Shown: positions 21,897 to 29,273 of the stretch, one piece after another
Numbering within the stretch: the stretch's first letter is position 1
How the letters are laid out: every line of letters begins with the position of its first letter
Virus record (IMG/VR): IMGVR_UViG_3300001372_000009
Coordinates: 1 to 31,126 of that record
Strand: one strand, 5' to 3'
DNA length: 31,126 nt
Origin: a virus
The notes under the pieces: model-generated
Seen by the model: the letters and a program-made list of their open reading frames with translations, nothing else
Told to the model about the DNA's origin: nothing
Database searches by the model: none
Translations under genes and position numbers: made by a program

Positions 21897-23638
21897 TAGG
21901 TATTCTGCTAGACGGCGAAACGGAATTCCTTGAAACGGAACCGGGCACATCCATTAATATCAAGCTGGAGAGTCCGATCTTTGGCGATGGCGAACGGCTA
22001 AGTCCAGGATCTTACTCGCTGCCTTTCACCATACCCATCGGCGACCGTAGTCCGTCGAACGCATCCAAGATCAAGAACCCTGACGTGATTGAGAACAACG
22101 AGGCATATCAGCTGCAGAAGGCCACGCTTTTTGCATCATCCGAAGTGCCTGCGCCTATACCATTCAAGAAAGGAAATCTGAAGGCTAAGAATGCAGGGGA
22201 CGACAAAGCATCAGCGTACTTCACCTTCGGATTAAACAGCCTGAATGAAAACTTCAAAACTGCCAAGCTGCGCAAGGTTGTGGCAGAGAACATTGTAATA
22301 GGCGGAACAGACATCACGAAGAAAATCTACATCCAGAACAACAGTGGGAGCAATTGGAATATCACCGTGAATGGTAAAGCTTATACAGGCTCAGATATCT
22401 TCACCCTGCGCAATGCGATTAACGACGACTTTGCCGCTGGTCTTGATTCCGGACAGTATCTCCCACACTGCGATGTTACACTTGCCGGCGCCACGCCAAG
22501 CGGATTGATTGTCGGCGATTTCATCACCATAAAACTACAAGTCCTGTATACCGGCATGTTCGGTGTCGGGCAGGATTCCGTTGATCCACTGCAGGAATTG
22601 TCCGCGACGACAGATGAAGCTGATTATCTCTTTGAAGGCGACTTGGGAACCTACCAGGCAGAGTTTGATACATTCATGGCGCTCTACAACAATACGCCAT
22701 ATCCTAATGATAAGCTCCGGTTTCCGGTGCTGTTTAATGGCGATCCCCACGGCGAAGTCTTGAAGGATGGCGAGATTGTAAACGGCGTTAATTCTACGGG
22801 GCTGATTCAAAATGAATTCAATTGGGGCCTTGAGAACAGCAGGCCTTTGGAAATCAAAAACTATAACTCCATTCAGCCATTTTTAAGACGAAAGTGGATC
22901 CTGGATAAGATCGCCGAAACATTCGGCTTCGTCTGGGAGGGCGATTTCTATGATCATGCTGACGTAGATAACATGCTGGAATGGAATACCGCCGGCCTGG
23001 ACGTTCCTCAGCTTTTCATAGGTGCTAAAAAGTTTGTGTTCTGGAAGCGAAGCTTCAATCTGAGTGAATTGGTGCCCGATATCACCGTAGTGGAATACCT
23101 TAAACGCCTTGGCAATCGGTATAATTTGGCTATATACGAAAACGAGCAAACAAAGAAAGTGCGCATTGCATTTCGTGAGTCGATAGCAAAAAGCCTTATA
23201 TATGATGACATCACCGCAATCTCCTCTCCTCGCAAGAATACTGAGCCTCTGCAAATAGCTGGCTTTACGCTATCCCTCAAAAAAGATGATACCGACACCA
23301 CTACATCAGACGAAAGTGTGATTGTTGGTACTTCGGAGGAAACGGTCGAGATGGAATGTGGCCGGCTCTTTCAACAAGCATCTACGATCATTGAGCTAAG
23401 GACCGTCTCCGGGCCCAGGGTAATACAGAAATTCGGCGAGAATGGAATGATGCGCACATTCTACTATCAGGACATTGTGGACGTAGCTGCCTTCACGTAT
23501 CCATCGGCTGGGATTAACGGCGCGACTATCTATGAAGGCCTGAACGACTTCATTCTGCTCATTGGTTTGTACAACGTGTTCTGGAAATACTGGATGCACT
23601 ACCGACGTAACAATAGTGCCGGCATTTGCTTTTCGTAA
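21893..23638 (+). CDS. Baseplate/distal-tail-like protein with disrupted C-terminal frame
   Basis: A 581-aa frame: MIGILLDGETEFLETEPGTS, INIKLESPIFGDGERLSPGS, then YSLPFTIPIGDRSPSNASKI, typical of a tail protein family of Bacteroidota phages that caps the tail tube. The middle has KWILDKIAETFGFVWEGDFY and ITVVEYLKRLGNRYNLAIYE. After WMHYR the frame yields only RNNSAGICFS before a stop; the expected C-terminal 54 residues lie one frame over at 23604-23768. As it stands the protein would lack its last beta domain. Confidence 0.62.
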   Translation: MIGILLDGETEFLETEPGTSINIKLESPIFGDGERLSPGSYSLPFTIPIGDRSPSNASKIKNPDVIENNEAYQLQKATLFASSEVPAPIPFKKGNLKAKNAGDDKASAYFTFGLNSLNENFKTAKLRKVVAENIVIGGTDITKKIYIQNNSGSNWNITVNGKAYTGSDIFTLRNAINDDFAAGLDSGQYLPHCDVTLAGATPSGLIVGDFITIKLQVLYTGMFGVGQDSVDPLQELSATTDEADYLFEGDLGTYQAEFDTFMALYNNTPYPNDKLRFPVLFNGDPHGEVLKDGEIVNGVNSTGLIQNEFNWGLENSRPLEIKNYNSIQPFLRRKWILDKIAETFGFVWEGDFYDHADVDNMLEWNTAGLDVPQLFIGAKKFVFWKRSFNLSELVPDITVVEYLKRLGNRYNLAIYENEQTKKVRIAFRESIAKSLIYDDITAISSPRKNTEPLQIAGFTLSLKKDDTDTTTSDESVIVGTSEETVEMECGRLFQQASTIIELRTVSGPRVIQKFGENGMMRTFYYQDIVDVAAFTYPSAGINGATIYEGLNDFILLIGLYNVFWKYWMHYRRNNSAGICFS

Positions 23639-23768
23639 CCTGCTGAACTTCGACTGGTCACTCAAACGAAGGTTTAACAGGGTGAACTACCTGGTGAAAT
23701 CCATCGATATGACCATCACCAACAACACGGTAAGAGTAAACAGTGCTGAGCTTTACACCCAACAATAA
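23604..23768 (+). pseudogene. Out-of-frame C-terminus of the baseplate-like gene
   Basis: This frame reads DVTIVPAFAFRNLLNFDWSL, KRRFNRVNYLVKSIDMTITN, then NTVRVNSAELYTQQ and ends in TAA, overlapping the next ATG by one base. Strand-rich endings of this type are usual for the family. The transition from the upstream frame is near 23600-23604 and needs a +1 (or -2) shift. Confidence 0.55.
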
Positions 23769-24238
23769 TGTATAGCCCACACCTGGTCGACACACTTAAT
23801 AACATTGCCAACCGGTACCGGCCGCTGATACAGAAGTCCATTCAAGATGTACTTAATCAGCCGCGCTTCAGAAACACCGGCGCCGGCGTGGCCAGCGTAA
23901 CCGTGGACGTCGTGCCCGGAGACACCAACAAAGCACCGGCAATAAAAATAGATTTCGACGACCATCTGATCTTCCTGAACCAGCGCAAAATCCAGTGGAC
24001 CAGGTTGCCAGACATGAAGGAAATGATTGCCTGGGCCGAGACCAAACGAAGCGACGAGAAGGAAGCCAGGCAGCTGGCCTGGGCAACGGCCTGGGACAAG
24101 AAGAAGAACGACACCTGGAAGCCCAAACTATGGCGAAAGAAAAGCCTGAGCGCCGTACTGAAGGAAATGAATGCATTTATACTGGCCGAGTTCGACAAGG
24201 CCATTGAAGAAGATTTACAGATGGCAACAAAAGTGTAA
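23768..24238 (+). CDS. Hypothetical protein before the tape measure
   Basis: A 156-aa protein: MYSPHLVDTLNNIANRYRPL, IQKSIQDVLNQPRFRNTGAG, a beta part VASVTVDVVPGDTNKAPAIK, then a Trp/Lys-rich helical half (AWATAWDKKKNDTWKPKLWR). It sits between the baseplate-like gene and the tape measure, joined by TAATG at its start. The place fits a tail-assembly protein. No family is recognised. Confidence 0.6.
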   Translation: MYSPHLVDTLNNIANRYRPLIQKSIQDVLNQPRFRNTGAGVASVTVDVVPGDTNKAPAIKIDFDDHLIFLNQRKIQWTRLPDMKEMIAWAETKRSDEKEARQLAWATAWDKKKNDTWKPKLWRKKSLSAVLKEMNAFILAEFDKAIEEDLQMATKV

Positions 24239-24241
24239 CCC

Positions 24242-26428
24242 ATGGCAGAGATCGTAGTAAAACTCGTGAACGGCGAGCTGGCCGGAAAGACCATGCAACA
24301 GATTAACAAGGACGTTAACGCTGCAGCACTGGCATTGAAGAAAGCTGAAGTGGGTACGAAGGCATGGGTGGATGCTAACAAAAAGCTGGAAGACACAAAG
24401 AAGGTGCAGGGCGATTTGAAAAAACAAATTGAAGGCACTACCAGCGCGAGCAACATTCTGAAAGATGCCTGGAACAAGCTGCCAGGTGCTCAGTTCTTCA
24501 ATCAGATAAGCCAGTCGATGGGTATGGCCAAGACAGGAGTTGGTGGCTTGGTCTCTTCCATGGGAGTGCTGAAGACCGCTATTGTCGCCACCGGCATTGG
24601 CGCGCTCGTACTAATTATTACATCGCTGGTGGCGTGGTTTAAGAAAACCGATGAAGGAGCAACCAAGCTCGATGGTATATTCAGGGCCATTGGCCAGACG
24701 GTGGATGTCTTAATGAATCGACTGATAAACCTTGGAAGTTCTCTCAGGTCATTATTTTCCAACCCTAAGCAATTTTTTCAAGGCCTGTTTGCTGATATCA
24801 AGGAAGGCATTGAGCTTGGCCAGGAGCTTGCTGACACGTTCGATAACCTGGATCAGGCACGGCGCGATATGGAGCTCGCCGATGCGCAGCAGCAAAATAA
24901 TATTGACAAGCTGTTGCTTCAGTCAAAAAATGTCGGGTTGAGCTATAAAGAACGCCTCGACGCCTTGAAGGCTGTTGATACTATTGAGCAGCAGAACTAT
25001 CAGACCAAGCTGAAATACTCTCAGGACTTCCTGGCAGCAGTAAACAAGGAAACCGAATTCCAGCAAAAACAGGGAACGATATCGGACGAGCAGCTTGACA
25101 AGCAAAATGAAGCCAGAATAGCATTGCTCAAAGTTCAGAATGAGAGTATTGTTCTCCAGGAGAAAATTGCCAATCGCCGTGCCTTGATAACCGAAGAGCA
25201 GGAGGCTGAGAACAATCGAATAGCTGCCGCCGAGAAAAAACGCCGTGATGACCTGGATAAGGATGCAGAGAAGCGGGCAAAAGATAATGAAGCAGCCATC
25301 AAAAATACGGAGGATTTGAAGCTCCAGCTCATGGATGAGGGCACTGCGAAGCAGATCGCCCAAATTGAGCTGGATACGCAGCGCAAGATAAGTGCTCTTG
25401 TTGGAAGCGAGGCTCAGATAACTGAGCAAACCCTTCTCCTGGTGCAAGATCGTGAAACGCAGATACAGGCGGTGAAGGATAAATTTGCGGCTGATCAGCT
25501 CGTGAAGGATCAAAAGGCTCTTGCCGAAGCGAACGAGCTTGCATTAGCAACTTCACAGAATGCGCTGAGTGAGCAGCTTTTATCGAGGCAAATTACTGAA
25601 CAGGAATTCGCGGATCTCTCGGCGCAAAATGCCCTCCAGTTTCAGAAACAAAAACTTGATTTAATTCGCGCTGCCCACGGCGAAGAGAGTGCCGAATATC
25701 AAAGGGCAAATGCTGAGTACCTGCAAATGCAGCAGGCTGCTTCCGACCAGGCAGTGGCCATTAAGGAAATGGAGATCAAGGACCAGCTGGCAGCCATGCA
25801 GGGTGCCCTGGGAACTTTTGGAAACTTCTTCAATACACTGGCAGGCATGCAGCAGCAGGGTACGGCGCAATGGAAAGCCTTTGCCACAACAGCTGCGATT
25901 CTTTCAACGATACAGGGAGCAGTTAACGCCTATACCAGCACAGCGGCCATTCCGATAGTGGGTAGTGTGCTGGCACCTATCGCAGCTGGATTGGCCCTTG
26001 CCGCCGGATATGCCAATGTCAGGAGGATTCAAAATACGCAGGTACAACCGCCGACGAAGAAAGCGAAAGGAGGAGTGCTACGTGGTCCAAGCCATGCACA
26101 GGGCGGTATTCCGATCGAGGCTGAAGGCGATGAAATTGTGCTGACAAAAGGCGTGTATAGAAACCGTCGATTGCGCCAGATGGCGAGCGAACTCAACGCT
26201 GCCGGTGGCGGGATCAGATTTGAGGCTGGTGGACCTGTTAACCCATTCCCAGACAGAAACCCGATTGCCAGAGGCGCAACCAATGCCGTCGCATCGCCAT
26301 CGGTGCAGGAAAAGCCTGCGTGGGTGGATGAACTCATCGCTGCCCAGGATCGTCGAATAGATCGCATTAAGGTGATTAATGTCGTGAGTGAGACAGACGA
26401 CGGCATTAAGACGTTGAATGACGTGTAG
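24242..26428 (+). CDS. Tail tape measure protein
   Basis: A 728-aa protein with the usual tape-measure features. There is a helical N-terminus (AALALKKAEVGTKAWVDANK), a hydrophobic segment VLKTAIVATGIGALVLIITS (~109-128) ending in LVAWF, and a long coiled coil from ~200 to ~500 (AKRSEE-type heptads such as AEKKRRDDLDKDAEKRAKDN). A second hydrophobic block follows, AIPIVGSVLAPIAAGLALAA (~563-582), then a glycine-rich tail with KAKGGVLRGPSHAQGGIPIE and GDEIVLTKGVY. It sets tail length and may insert into the host membrane. Its stop is at the junction with the moron cassette on the opposite strand. Confidence 0.88.
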   Translation: MAEIVVKLVNGELAGKTMQQINKDVNAAALALKKAEVGTKAWVDANKKLEDTKKVQGDLKKQIEGTTSASNILKDAWNKLPGAQFFNQISQSMGMAKTGVGGLVSSMGVLKTAIVATGIGALVLIITSLVAWFKKTDEGATKLDGIFRAIGQTVDVLMNRLINLGSSLRSLFSNPKQFFQGLFADIKEGIELGQELADTFDNLDQARRDMELADAQQQNNIDKLLLQSKNVGLSYKERLDALKAVDTIEQQNYQTKLKYSQDFLAAVNKETEFQQKQGTISDEQLDKQNEARIALLKVQNESIVLQEKIANRRALITEEQEAENNRIAAAEKKRRDDLDKDAEKRAKDNEAAIKNTEDLKLQLMDEGTAKQIAQIELDTQRKISALVGSEAQITEQTLLLVQDRETQIQAVKDKFAADQLVKDQKALAEANELALATSQNALSEQLLSRQITEQEFADLSAQNALQFQKQKLDLIRAAHGEESAEYQRANAEYLQMQQAASDQAVAIKEMEIKDQLAAMQGALGTFGNFFNTLAGMQQQGTAQWKAFATTAAILSTIQGAVNAYTSTAAIPIVGSVLAPIAAGLALAAGYANVRRIQNTQVQPPTKKAKGGVLRGPSHAQGGIPIEAEGDEIVLTKGVYRNRRLRQMASELNAAGGGIRFEAGGPVNPFPDRNPIARGATNAVASPSVQEKPAWVDELIAAQDRRIDRIKVINVVSETDDGIKTLNDV

Positions 26429-26850
26429 TCAGTGCCATACTCCTTATTCATTTGACTAACTAGCTCGTAGTCTCTTTCTGACATGAAGTTTAGAAATTCA
26501 GTTGTCCCAGAAAAATGAATATTCTGACCGGTTGAATCAACAACGTAAAGCTGAACTAAATGAATGGGTCCTTTTACGTTAAACTCTCCTATTTTCTTAT
26601 TGGCCATGTACTTGTCACTCTTCGCCAAAAGGTCTAAGGAGATTTCAAAATAGTCATCCTTCATGGCATAAATTGAATCTCTGCGCGCGATTGTTCCACT
26701 TGAATCATATCCAGTCATTTTGTTAATAAGCAATTTTGGATAAATGATTTCTGGTGGTGATGTGTTCTCCACTGATTTGCTATCGGTTGACGAGCCACTG
26801 CATGCAAGCATTAACACGGCTATCTGGATCAAAAATATCTTTGGTGTCAT
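26029..26850 (-). CDS. Moron: lipoprotein, 3' end running into the tape measure gene
   Basis: Minus-strand frame of 273 aa. The first ~140 residues look like a real lipoprotein: signal MTPKIFLIQIAVLMLACSGS with lipobox L-A-C near residue 17, then KLLINKMTGYDSSGTIARRD, YMANKKIGEFNVKGPIHLVQ, and NFMSERDYELVSQMNKEYGT followed by DYT. From there the frame is antisense to the tape measure (26029-26428) and has low credibility. The lipoprotein appears cut at or near its natural end, where the cassette joins the phage. The start is 8 bp after the upstream minus-strand gene's stop. Surface function is unknown. Confidence 0.6.
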   Translation of the reverse strand: MTPKIFLIQIAVLMLACSGSSTDSKSVENTSPPEIIYPKLLINKMTGYDSSGTIARRDSIYAMKDDYFEISLDLLAKSDKYMANKKIGEFNVKGPIHLVQLYVVDSTGQNIHFSGTTEFLNFMSERDYELVSQMNKEYGTDYTSFNVLMPSSVSLTTLITLMRSIRRSWAAMSSSTHAGFSCTDGDATALVAPLAIGFLSGNGLTGPPASNLIPPPAALSSLAIWRNRRFLYTPFVSTISSPSASIGIPPCAWLGPRSTPPFAFFVGGCTCVF

Positions 26851-26858
26851 GTAAAAAT

Positions 26859-27149
26859 CTATTTTTTTGAAGCTTGAATCATGGCAATGTTTCTGGCCAA
26901 GTCGTCTGACTTCTCCCGTTTTTCAATACTATCAATCTGCTGATAAATCAAAGCATTGTACCTTGCCACACGTCCGGAGATCATGAACAATTCTATAAAG
27001 GCCCAAATGCCCAATCCTCCGAGTGTAAGCCAGAATAAGAATTGCAATCCCCATTTTCCCAAATAGGCTAAATGGGCTCCTAACAGAAACCAGAAGAGGA
27101 AGGCTGTCCCCGTTGACTTGATTTTGCCTTGTAATTCGTACTTGTTCAT
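26859..27149 (-). CDS. Moron: TM2-domain membrane protein
   Basis: A 96-aa protein with a TM2 domain: GTAFLFWFLLGAHLAYLGKW (residues ~13-32) and GLQFLFWLTLGGLGIWAFIE (~33-52) then LFMISGRV, matching the family's G-x-H-x-x-Y-L-G-K and G-x-x-G-I-W pattern with two spans. The tail is a charged helix (SIEKREKSDDLARNIAMIQA). TM2 proteins are widespread in bacteria with poorly defined roles. In this cassette it may act in lysogenic conversion or superinfection exclusion, which is inference only. Confidence 0.78.
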   Translation of the reverse strand: MNKYELQGKIKSTGTAFLFWFLLGAHLAYLGKWGLQFLFWLTLGGLGIWAFIELFMISGRVARYNALIYQQIDSIEKREKSDDLARNIAMIQASKK

Positions 27150-27169
27150 AATAGAGAGGGTTTAGGTTT

Positions 27170-27691
27170 TTAGAATATCTTATATGTCAATCCCAATTGA
27201 ATGTTATAATCGAAAAAGCTTTGCTGATGATCGATTGCGCCTACGTATCTGGCCTGAATTCCGATCCGGTCAAATGAATACCCAAGACCGCCAACATAAC
27301 TGAATCTGAATAGTTTTTCGCTATCGATTTTTTCTCCTTCAAACCGGAAGCCTAAGTCATTGCCAATTTCAGGACCGATGATAAAATGGAAACCGGTATT
27401 TGGAATATACAGATTGACTCCCATGGTAAAATTGATGCTGTAAACAGCCAGCGTCTGATCTTCGACGGTGAGCCGTTGGTTCAGGAAATGAAGATCTCCC
27501 ATCACGGTAAGCACTTCATTGATTTTGTCCTGGTACAATAGCCCAGCATAATACCCTAGGCTCTTTCCAAAGTCAGGATCAATATTTTTAATATCTGAAT
27601 ATGCTGTTCCAGCCTTTATCGATAGCGATTTTTGAGCAGTTGTGCCGGATAATGCGATGCAAAGAATGATCGCAACAAAAAGGATTCTCAT
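27170..27691 (-). CDS. Moron: PorT-like outer-membrane beta-barrel protein
   Basis: A 173-aa protein with a signal peptide MRILFVAIILCIALSGTTAQ and alternating amphipathic strands: SLSIKAGTAYSDIKNI, YYAGLLYQDKINEVLTVMGD, NFTMGVNLYIPNTGFHFIIG, RFSYVGGLGYSFDRIGIQAR, ending GLTYKIF with the terminal aromatic typical of outer-membrane barrels. It resembles Bacteroidota outer-membrane beta-barrel (PorT-like, PF13568-type) proteins. A prophage-borne barrel may alter the host surface, for instance blocking other phages. The three minus-strand genes form a likely operon. Confidence 0.72.
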   Translation of the reverse strand: MRILFVAIILCIALSGTTAQKSLSIKAGTAYSDIKNIDPDFGKSLGYYAGLLYQDKINEVLTVMGDLHFLNQRLTVEDQTLAVYSINFTMGVNLYIPNTGFHFIIGPEIGNDLGFRFEGEKIDSEKLFRFSYVGGLGYSFDRIGIQARYVGAIDHQQSFFDYNIQLGLTYKIF

Positions 27692-27747
27692 AACGGTATT
27701 TTTAAATGGCTAGTGAATGTCCATTTTTTTAGCGACTAAGGCAAATA

Positions 27748-27790
27748 ACCCATCCTAAAAATGGCGACACGATGTCGCCATTTTTGGTTT
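27748..27790 (+). promoter_or_regulatory. Late-box promoter, copy 4
   Basis: ACCCATCCTAAAA at 27748-27760 (one base different from the other copies) is followed by TTTTTG at 27781-27786, and the start codon lies 43 nt from the box start. A strong inverted repeat sits between box and T-run, in the position of the weaker dyads of copies 1 and 3. The stretch 27692-27747 between this and the minus-strand barrel gene is AT-rich and must also hold the moron promoter. Confidence 0.55.
27757..27785. terminator. Perfect hairpin overlapping late box 4
   Basis: AAAAATGGCGACA and TGTCGCCATTTTT form a perfect 13-bp stem with a 3-nt loop CGA. The A-run before and T-run after make it a possible bidirectional terminator. 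It may instead be a regulator site, because it lies inside the promoter unit. Confidence 0.6.
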
Positions 27791-27982
27791 ATGGATGCTC
27801 TATATCTGCTTGTTTACGCCTACATCTTCGGTGCCATTGCCGCGCTCCTGGTCATTGCCATGATCAATGCCGGAAGTGTAGATGGCCTTCTGCCGCCAAA
27901 CCTTGCATACTATTCATGGGCTTTTAACCTGGTTGTAGTCTGCATTTTCGTCGCTGTGCTCATCAAAATACGGCGCCGATGA
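27791..27982 (+). CDS. Small two-span membrane protein
   Basis: A 63-aa protein starting MDALYLLVYAYIFGAIAALL with two hydrophobic segments (VYAYIFGAIAALLVIAMI and NLVVVCIFVAVLIKI) and a basic end RRR. An in-frame ATG at 27761 lies inside the hairpin and late box, so the later ATG is preferred. It is the first gene of the terminase block and overlaps the next by ATGA. It could be a holin-like or other phage membrane protein. No family is assigned. Confidence 0.55.
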   Translation: MDALYLLVYAYIFGAIAALLVIAMINAGSVDGLLPPNLAYYSWAFNLVVVCIFVAVLIKIRRR

Positions 27983-28674
27983 AACTGAATGTAACTAAGG
28001 TATTGGCCACTGAAGAAGAACGCAAGGCTAGGCCGGTGCCAGTGCCAAAGGTGAAGGTGAGAAGTAAGGACGGCTCAGTCGCCAGGAAGCCAGTACAATT
28101 GCTTCCATCAGATCTTGAGTTTGTTGAACGTGTAGAAATACCCTCCAAATGGACAGATAAAGAAAGGCTTTTAGATGAGCTGAATGCTGAGCGCATTCGC
28201 GTGTTGAAGGACCGTAGCGTACTTAGCTCACAGATCTGGAAATTGGTCGCCGAAATTGAGGCCAAGCTGCGCAAAGAAAACCCGGGCATGGTCAATGCCT
28301 TCCTGGAAGGCGAGCTACCCGTGCCGGAGCTGGCGGATCATGCTGCCAAGATCGAAGCGCTTACCGACCAGGGCGCAAAGCTGTTTGATGATATCCGGTA
28401 TGTCGAGCAGCATGGAAAATTACCTAATCGTGTAGAATCTATTCCTGCGCAAAATATGTCTGGCGATGTCAAGGCCATACAGTATGAGATCCGGAGGCTG
28501 GGCGATCGCGTATGCAAAACGCTGAAGAAGATTCGAATCAACAGGGCCAAAAACCCTGCACGCATTGCCACATGGCATGAGAAAGTGGCGTTCGATGAAG
28601 CGCTGATCATTGATCTTAAGCACAAGGTTAAAAAACTGCAATATGAAGCAAGAACAGAGCGCGCTGGTGAGTGA
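27979..28674 (+). CDS. Hypothetical coiled-coil protein upstream of terminase
   Basis: A 231-aa charged, largely helical protein: PVPVPKVKVRSKDGSVARKP near the N-terminus, LLDELNAERIRVLKDRSVLS, SQIWKLVAEIEAKLRKENPG, then AIQYEIRRLGDRVCKTLKKI and a basic C-terminus. No signal peptide or catalytic motif. It overlaps the putative small terminase gene by 32 bp, so tight co-expression is likely. A DNA-packaging accessory role is possible but unproven. Confidence 0.6.
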   Translation: MKLNVTKVLATEEERKARPVPVPKVKVRSKDGSVARKPVQLLPSDLEFVERVEIPSKWTDKERLLDELNAERIRVLKDRSVLSSQIWKLVAEIEAKLRKENPGMVNAFLEGELPVPELADHAAKIEALTDQGAKLFDDIRYVEQHGKLPNRVESIPAQNMSGDVKAIQYEIRRLGDRVCKTLKKIRINRAKNPARIATWHEKVAFDEALIIDLKHKVKKLQYEARTERAGE

Positions 28675-29077
28675 AAAGTATGATAAGCTGCCCAAGGCAG
28701 ACAAGCGTACGGCGGATGGTATCTTCGATCGCATCTATAAATACTACCATAACAACAAAACGCGCATTGAGCTAACGGCAGAAGAGATTGGGATCCGGGA
28801 GCGGTGGGAAAAGGCCTGGTTTCTGTTGTGCCGGCATCGAACGAGAAAACAGGTAGTCGAATTGTTGGTAAAGCTCTTTAACGTGTCGCAGGCAGTTGCC
28901 TACGATGATGTGCGTCATTGCATGAACCTGTTTAGTAACCCCCAGGAAGATATGAAGGCCGCCAAGCGTACGATCGCGGAGACTATGGCTTTAAATGGTG
29001 CGGATAGATGCTGGAAAAGCAACGACATGGAAGGGTATTATAAATTCAACTGCAGAGCGATGAAGGCAACGGCATAG
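28643..29077 (+). CDS. Putative small terminase subunit
   Basis: I start at ATG 28643 (144 aa, MKQEQSALVSEKYDKLPKAD); the frame open further upstream overlaps the previous gene. A helix-turn-helix-like segment RTRKQVVELLVKLFNVSQAV then AYDDVRHCMNLFS (~70-102) and an otherwise helical build fit a DNA-recognising small terminase. It lies three short frames before the large terminase. No strong family match can be claimed from the sequence alone. Confidence 0.55.
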   Translation: MKQEQSALVSEKYDKLPKADKRTADGIFDRIYKYYHNNKTRIELTAEEIGIRERWEKAWFLLCRHRTRKQVVELLVKLFNVSQAVAYDDVRHCMNLFSNPQEDMKAAKRTIAETMALNGADRCWKSNDMEGYYKFNCRAMKATA

Positions 29078-29082
29078 GTGAA

Positions 29083-29205
29083 ATGTTGAAAAACCTGAAG
29101 CCTCACCAGGTCATTATCGTCTCGAGCGAAGCCGAACTCGAGGCCCAGGCTAACGCACTGCAAAAAGAGCTGATTGAAGACATCGAACACACCGAACCGG
29201 AATGA
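29083..29205 (+). CDS. 40-aa micro-protein before the large terminase
   Basis: A short frame MLKNLKPHQVIIVSSEAELE, AQANALQKELIEDIEHTEPE, beginning 5 bp after the previous stop and ending in an ATGA overlap with the next micro-gene. The amphipathic, acidic helix looks like a designed small protein rather than noise. The overlaps at its end support it. Function is unknown. Confidence 0.5.
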   Translation: MLKNLKPHQVIIVSSEAELEAQANALQKELIEDIEHTEPE

Positions 29206-29273
29206 GCAGGCTATTCTATTGCAAGAAATGTGGCGTGTTTTACGTGCGTGAATGTAACTGCGGAAAGGCATGA
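29202..29273 (+). CDS. 23-aa zinc-ribbon micro-protein
   Basis: The frame MSRLFYCKKCGVFYVRECNC followed by GKA has four cysteines as C-x-x-C and C-x-C, a minimal zinc-knuckle pattern. It overlaps both neighbours by ATGA (29202-29205 and 29270-29273), which is good evidence for translation despite the small size. It may be a small regulatory or binding peptide. Confidence 0.5.
   Translation: MSRLFYCKKCGVFYVRECNCGKA

Noticed and set aside
23857-24477. 206-codon minus-strand frame rich in Phe and Ser across two tail genes
   Set aside because: It crosses a plus-strand gene boundary, and its Phe/Ser bias is the mirror of Lys/Glu codons on the plus strand.
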